Shown piece after piece: positions 5,220-7,149 of a stretch of DNA of 7,149 bases; position 1 is the stretch's first letter; each line of letters opens with the position of its first letter. A program made the position numbers and the translations under genes. Source of the DNA: Nanobdellota archaeon (GTDB lineage Archaea; Nanobdellota; Nanobdellia; Pacearchaeales; GW2011-AR1); assembly GCA_018897135.1 (NCBI GenBank), contig JAHILJ010000041.1, positions 1 to 7,149 on the forward strand, in the 5' to 3' direction. Under the pieces are notes generated by a model, which saw only the letters and a list, made by a program, of their open reading frames with translations, did no database searches and was not told the origin of the DNA.

Positions 5220-5488
5220 ATTTTTATTTCAGGTCTTTTTGAAAGAAGCTTTGCAAGTTTTGGATTCCAAATATATCCAAGAGTTCTGTTTCTGTCAAAA
5301 GCGATTTTATTTATTGTTTCGAGATAATCTAAAACTATTGAGTAAGTTTGCCACATAACCTTTTTTGGAAGTTTTTTCCAAAGCTGTGTTTTGTTAAGTT
5401 CTCCTGAATGTTCTTCTATTGCTTTTTCTATCATAAGAACTGTTTGAAGTGTCGGACTTCTTACAAAAGGATTTTTTGATTTTAGCAT
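5216..5488 (-). CDS. Small winged-helix protein upstream of bud32, possible regulator
   Basis: 90 residues. Secondary structure read from the sequence fits a winged helix: helix 1 at about 13-28 (TLQTVLMIEKAIEEHS), helix 2 at 31-40 (LNKTQLWKKL), helix 3 at 43-60 (a tryptophan/tyrosine-rich VMWQTYSIVLDYLETI), then a beta wing at 61-74 (KIAFDRNRTLGYIWNP) and a basic end. Such proteins bind DNA, or sometimes RNA or protein, so 'regulator' is inference. It is the first gene of a two-gene unit: its TGA overlaps the bud32 ATG in an ATGA. A perfect 18-bp palindrome overlaps its own TATA box, which would suit autoregulation. I do not recognise a named family. Confidence 0.78.
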   Translation of the reverse strand: MLKSKNPFVRSPTLQTVLMIEKAIEEHSGELNKTQLWKKLPKKVMWQTYSIVLDYLETINKIAFDRNRTLGYIWNPKLAKLLSKRPEIKI

Positions 5489-5496
5489 GTTTTACA

Positions 5497-5514
5497 ATAT
5501 ATCAATTGATATAT
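5497..5514. promoter_or_regulatory. 18-bp perfect palindrome, candidate operator
   Basis: ATATATCAATTGATATAT is a perfect two-fold palindrome centred on CAATTG. It begins 8 bases upstream of the winged-helix ATG and overlaps its TATA box (5509-5517), so a dimer bound here would block TBP or polymerase. It also lies 49 bases from the start of the divergent 60-residue gene. Confidence 0.6.
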
Positions 5515-5517
5515 AAA
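5509..5517 (-). promoter_or_regulatory. TATA box of the winged-helix/bud32 unit
   Basis: TTTATATAT on the minus strand is centred 25 bases before the ATG at 5488. It is a near-consensus box with no Shine-Dalgarno downstream, so the mRNA should be leaderless. Confidence 0.65.
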
Positions 5518-5532
5518 GGTTTTGTTGGGAAA

Positions 5533-5541
5533 TTATTTAAA
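5533..5541 (+). promoter_or_regulatory. TATA box of the 60-residue membrane protein gene
   Basis: TTATTTAAA is centred 26 bases before the ATG at 5563, which fixes that start over an ATG 114 bases further upstream inside the winged-helix gene. Confidence 0.55.
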
Positions 5542-5562
5542 CCAAGAATCATATTTTTAATT

Positions 5563-5745
5563 ATGCCTCAAGATAAAATAAAAGGTCTCAAGGAACAAAT
5601 TAAAAAAGAAGAGAATAACAATTTGAAAGAAATGTGGAAACATATGAATTTTTGGAATAGAATTATTTATATTTTAGGTTGTTTTGTTCTAATTTGGTTA
5701 GCTTATCAATTTGGGCAGGTTCTTGTTGGTGGTTTAATTAAATAA
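5563..5745 (+). CDS. Single-helix membrane protein of unknown function (60 residues)
   Basis: The first 30 residues are charged and probably helical (DKIKGLKEQIKKEENNNLKE). A single hydrophobic segment follows at about 34-58 (IIYILGCFVLIWLAYQFG then VLVGGLI), ending in lysine. Topology is probably N-terminus inside, because the charged residues are all on that side. I do not recognise a family. The ATG at 5563 is chosen because a TATA box lies 26 bases upstream. The longer frame from 5449 would overlap the winged-helix coding region and lacks such a signal. It diverges from the winged-helix/bud32 unit and shares its 74-base promoter region. Confidence 0.68.
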   Translation: MPQDKIKGLKEQIKKEENNNLKEMWKHMNFWNRIIYILGCFVLIWLAYQFGQVLVGGLIK

Positions 5746-5783
5746 TTGGGATTTGTTTTCTTAAATATTGAGTTGAGGAACTC

Positions 5784-6011
5784 TTACTTGAAAATAATTG
5801 TTAATACTGATAAAATAATTGTTGTTATTGCTAAAAACCAAGTAGCCCACACTAATTTTTTATTTGATTGAATATTTTTATACCCAATCCAAAGAACAAT
5901 ATTTCTATCATCTGCCAGTTCAGAAATTAATCCATTAGATTTTTCTAAATCTTTTTGTTCTTTCTTTTTTATATCTTTTCCTGCCATATTTAAAAAATTT
6001 GCAAAATCCAT
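5784..6011 (-). CDS. Small tail-anchored membrane protein downstream of SRP54
   Basis: 75 residues. The N-terminal 50 are polar and charged (a K/E-rich stretch at about 12-25, then LISELADDRNIVLWIGYKN). One hydrophobic segment at about 54-74 (WATWFLAITTIILSVLTIIF) ends in a single lysine, the layout of a tail-anchored protein. Its ATG comes one base after the SRP54 stop. A Shine-Dalgarno-like GGAGGA lies inside the last SRP54 codons (6021-6026), 9 bases upstream, so it should be translated from the SRP54 mRNA. Family unknown. The link with SRP54 may be functional, since a tail anchor cannot use co-translational SRP in the usual way, or merely operonic. Confidence 0.72.
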   Translation of the reverse strand: MDFANFLNMAGKDIKKKEQKDLEKSNGLISELADDRNIVLWIGYKNIQSNKKLVWATWFLAITTIILSVLTIIFK

Positions 6012-6012
6012 T

Positions 6013-7149
6013 TCATCTCATCCTCCGCAATTTCTTCCCCCCAAACTTTTTCATCATCTTTTGCATTTGTTTTTGAGAAAATCCTTGTGACATGTCCATG
6101 TCTTCTATTCCACCTTTCATCATTTCTTGAAGCATTTCATATTGTTTTAGTAAAGAACGAACATCTGAGCCATTGACACCAGCGCCTTTTGCAATTCGGG
6201 AAATTCGTGAAGTTTGTTTTTTTAAAAGTTCGGGGTTTTCTTTTTCTTCAACAGTCATTGATTTTAAAATATGTTCCCATTTTTTCACTTTTTCTTCTTG
6301 AGTTCCTAAAAGATTTTCAGGAATTTTTGCATTTCCTAAACCAGGAATCATTGATTTTATTTTATCAAAACCGCCAAGCGAACTCATTGATTTAACTTGT
6401 TCAATAACATCTTCTAAACTGAGTTTTCCCTCTTCAAGTTTTTTCTGAAGTTTTTCTTGTTCATCTTCTTTGGTGACTGATTTTATTTTTTCAATTAAAG
6501 TTTGTAAGTCGCCCATTCCTAATAATCTTGATAAAAAAGATTCTGGATTAAATTCTTCAAGGTCGTTTATTTTTTCACCTGTTGCAATAAAATAAACAGG
6601 TGCTTGAGTTTCTGCGCAAGCTGTTAAAGCTCCGCCTGCTTTTGCTGTTGAATCCATTCGGGTTATGATTACGCCTGAAATTTTCAAAGCCTGTTGGAAT
6701 TCTGAAGTTTGTTTTTTTGCTGCTTGGCCAATATCTGCAGGTAAAACTAAAATTGTTTCTGTGGGGGAAATTTCTTTTCCTAAATCTTTTATTTCTTTTA
6801 TTAATTCTTTGTCTAAAGTGTGACGTCCAGCAGTGTCAACTAAAACTAAATCATATTTTTTTAATTCTTTTTCATATTTTTTCCAGATTTTCAAAGCGTT
6901 TTTTTCCTTTGGTTCCACAAAAGCTGTTAAGTGATTTTTTTCAGCTAATTGTTTTAATTGTTCTGGTGCAGCTGGCCTATGTATATCAAGTCCAATCATG
7001 CATGCTTTGTATCCTCTTTTTGAATAATAGAATGCAAGTTTTGAGATGCTTGTTGTTTTCCCACTTCCATATAAACCAACAAACATAATCTTATGTGGTT
7101 TCTTGATTGCTAATTCATACTTTTCTTTACCAAGTAATTCAATAAGCTC
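6013..7149 (-). CDS. srp54: Signal recognition particle GTPase SRP54 (5' end off the window)
   Basis: 378 residues are visible; the gene continues past the right edge, missing roughly 70 residues of the N domain. The visible start (ELIELLGKEKYELAIKKPHK) is the end of the N domain. The G domain follows: P-loop GLYGSGKTT (usually GLQGSGKTT), DIHRPAAPEQL, VDTAGRH, and ITRMDSTAKAGGALT (usually TKxDG). Next comes FIATGEKINDLEEFNP, and then the C-terminal M domain with RNA-binding ISRIAKGAGVNGSDVRSLLK and methionine-rich helices (EMLQEMMKGG, KQMQKMMKKFGGKK) that bind 7S RNA and signal peptides. SRP54 delivers nascent secretory and membrane proteins, with the receptor FtsY, to the Sec translocon. 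It is followed after one base by a small tail-anchored protein gene. The basic, arginine-rich end (KKLRRMR) is the true C-terminus. Confidence 0.96.
   Translation of the reverse strand, partial: ELIELLGKEKYELAIKKPHKIMFVGLYGSGKTTSISKLAFYYSKRGYKACMIGLDIHRPAAPEQLKQLAEKNHLTAFVEPKEKNALKIWKKYEKELKKYDLVLVDTAGRHTLDKELIKEIKDLGKEISPTETILVLPADIGQAAKKQTSEFQQALKISGVIITRMDSTAKAGGALTACAETQAPVYFIATGEKINDLEEFNPESFLSRLLGMGDLQTLIEKIKSVTKEDEQEKLQKKLEEGKLSLEDVIEQVKSMSSLGGFDKIKSMIPGLGNAKIPENLLGTQEEKVKKWEHILKSMTVEEKENPELLKKQTSRISRIAKGAGVNGSDVRSLLKQYEMLQEMMKGGIEDMDMSQGFSQKQMQKMMKKFGGKKLRRMR

Noticed and set aside
5449..5562. N-terminal extension of the 60-residue membrane protein to 98 residues
   Set aside because: It would overlap the winged-helix coding region, its operator and TATA box. 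The ATG at 5563 has its own TATA box at the right distance.
6189..7088. Plus-strand reading frames opposite srp54
   Set aside because: Leucine/phenylalanine-rich shadows of a well-supported conserved gene.

Overview
The window looks like a piece of an AT-rich archaeal chromosome, most likely from the DPANN group (Pacearchaeota/Woesearchaeota-like). This rests on an archaeal-type S15, a stand-alone Bud32 kinase, archaeal SRP54, a tRNA-Gln with no encoded CCA, very compact spacing, and archaeal TATA boxes centred about 25 bases upstream of most start codons. The lineage is inferred from protein character and composition, not from a database search.

Layout from left to right. Bases 1-713 (minus) hold ribosomal protein S15 followed by the start of a DHH/RecJ-like phosphoesterase, a pairing known from many archaea. 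Diverging from S15 is a 680-residue secreted protein (809-2851): signal peptide, cysteine-rich modules, then seven tandem repeats that I read as a seven-bladed beta-propeller. Next come a MinD/ParA-type ATPase (2945-3739), a convergent two-helix membrane protein (3721-3963), tRNA-Gln(UUG) (4041-4113) and a small unknown protein (4174-4395). On the minus strand a small winged-helix protein and the KEOPS kinase Bud32 form a two-gene unit with an ATGA overlap (5488-4392). Diverging from it is a 60-residue single-helix membrane protein. The right edge carries most of SRP54 (minus, running off the window) and a small tail-anchored membrane protein one base downstream of it.

Expression style. Seven protein genes at the head of a transcription unit have a TATA box 24-27 bases before the start codon and no Shine-Dalgarno sequence, so leaderless mRNAs are expected. 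The internal genes differ: the DHH gene and the tail-anchored gene have Shine-Dalgarno motifs, and Bud32 uses a stop/start overlap. The tRNA has the same spacing, which places its predicted transcription start on the first base of the mature tRNA.

Most of the window is housekeeping. The most unusual signal is in bud32. Its two extra segments, absent from ordinary Bud32, are colinear DNA repeats of 89-90 bp, each with a hairpin at the same place, read partly in different frames. They resemble protein-coding palindromic elements such as those of Rickettsia. Second-rank signals are an 18-bp perfect palindrome over the winged-helix gene's TATA box, the apparently leaderless tRNA, and the mosaic, recently duplicated propeller blades.
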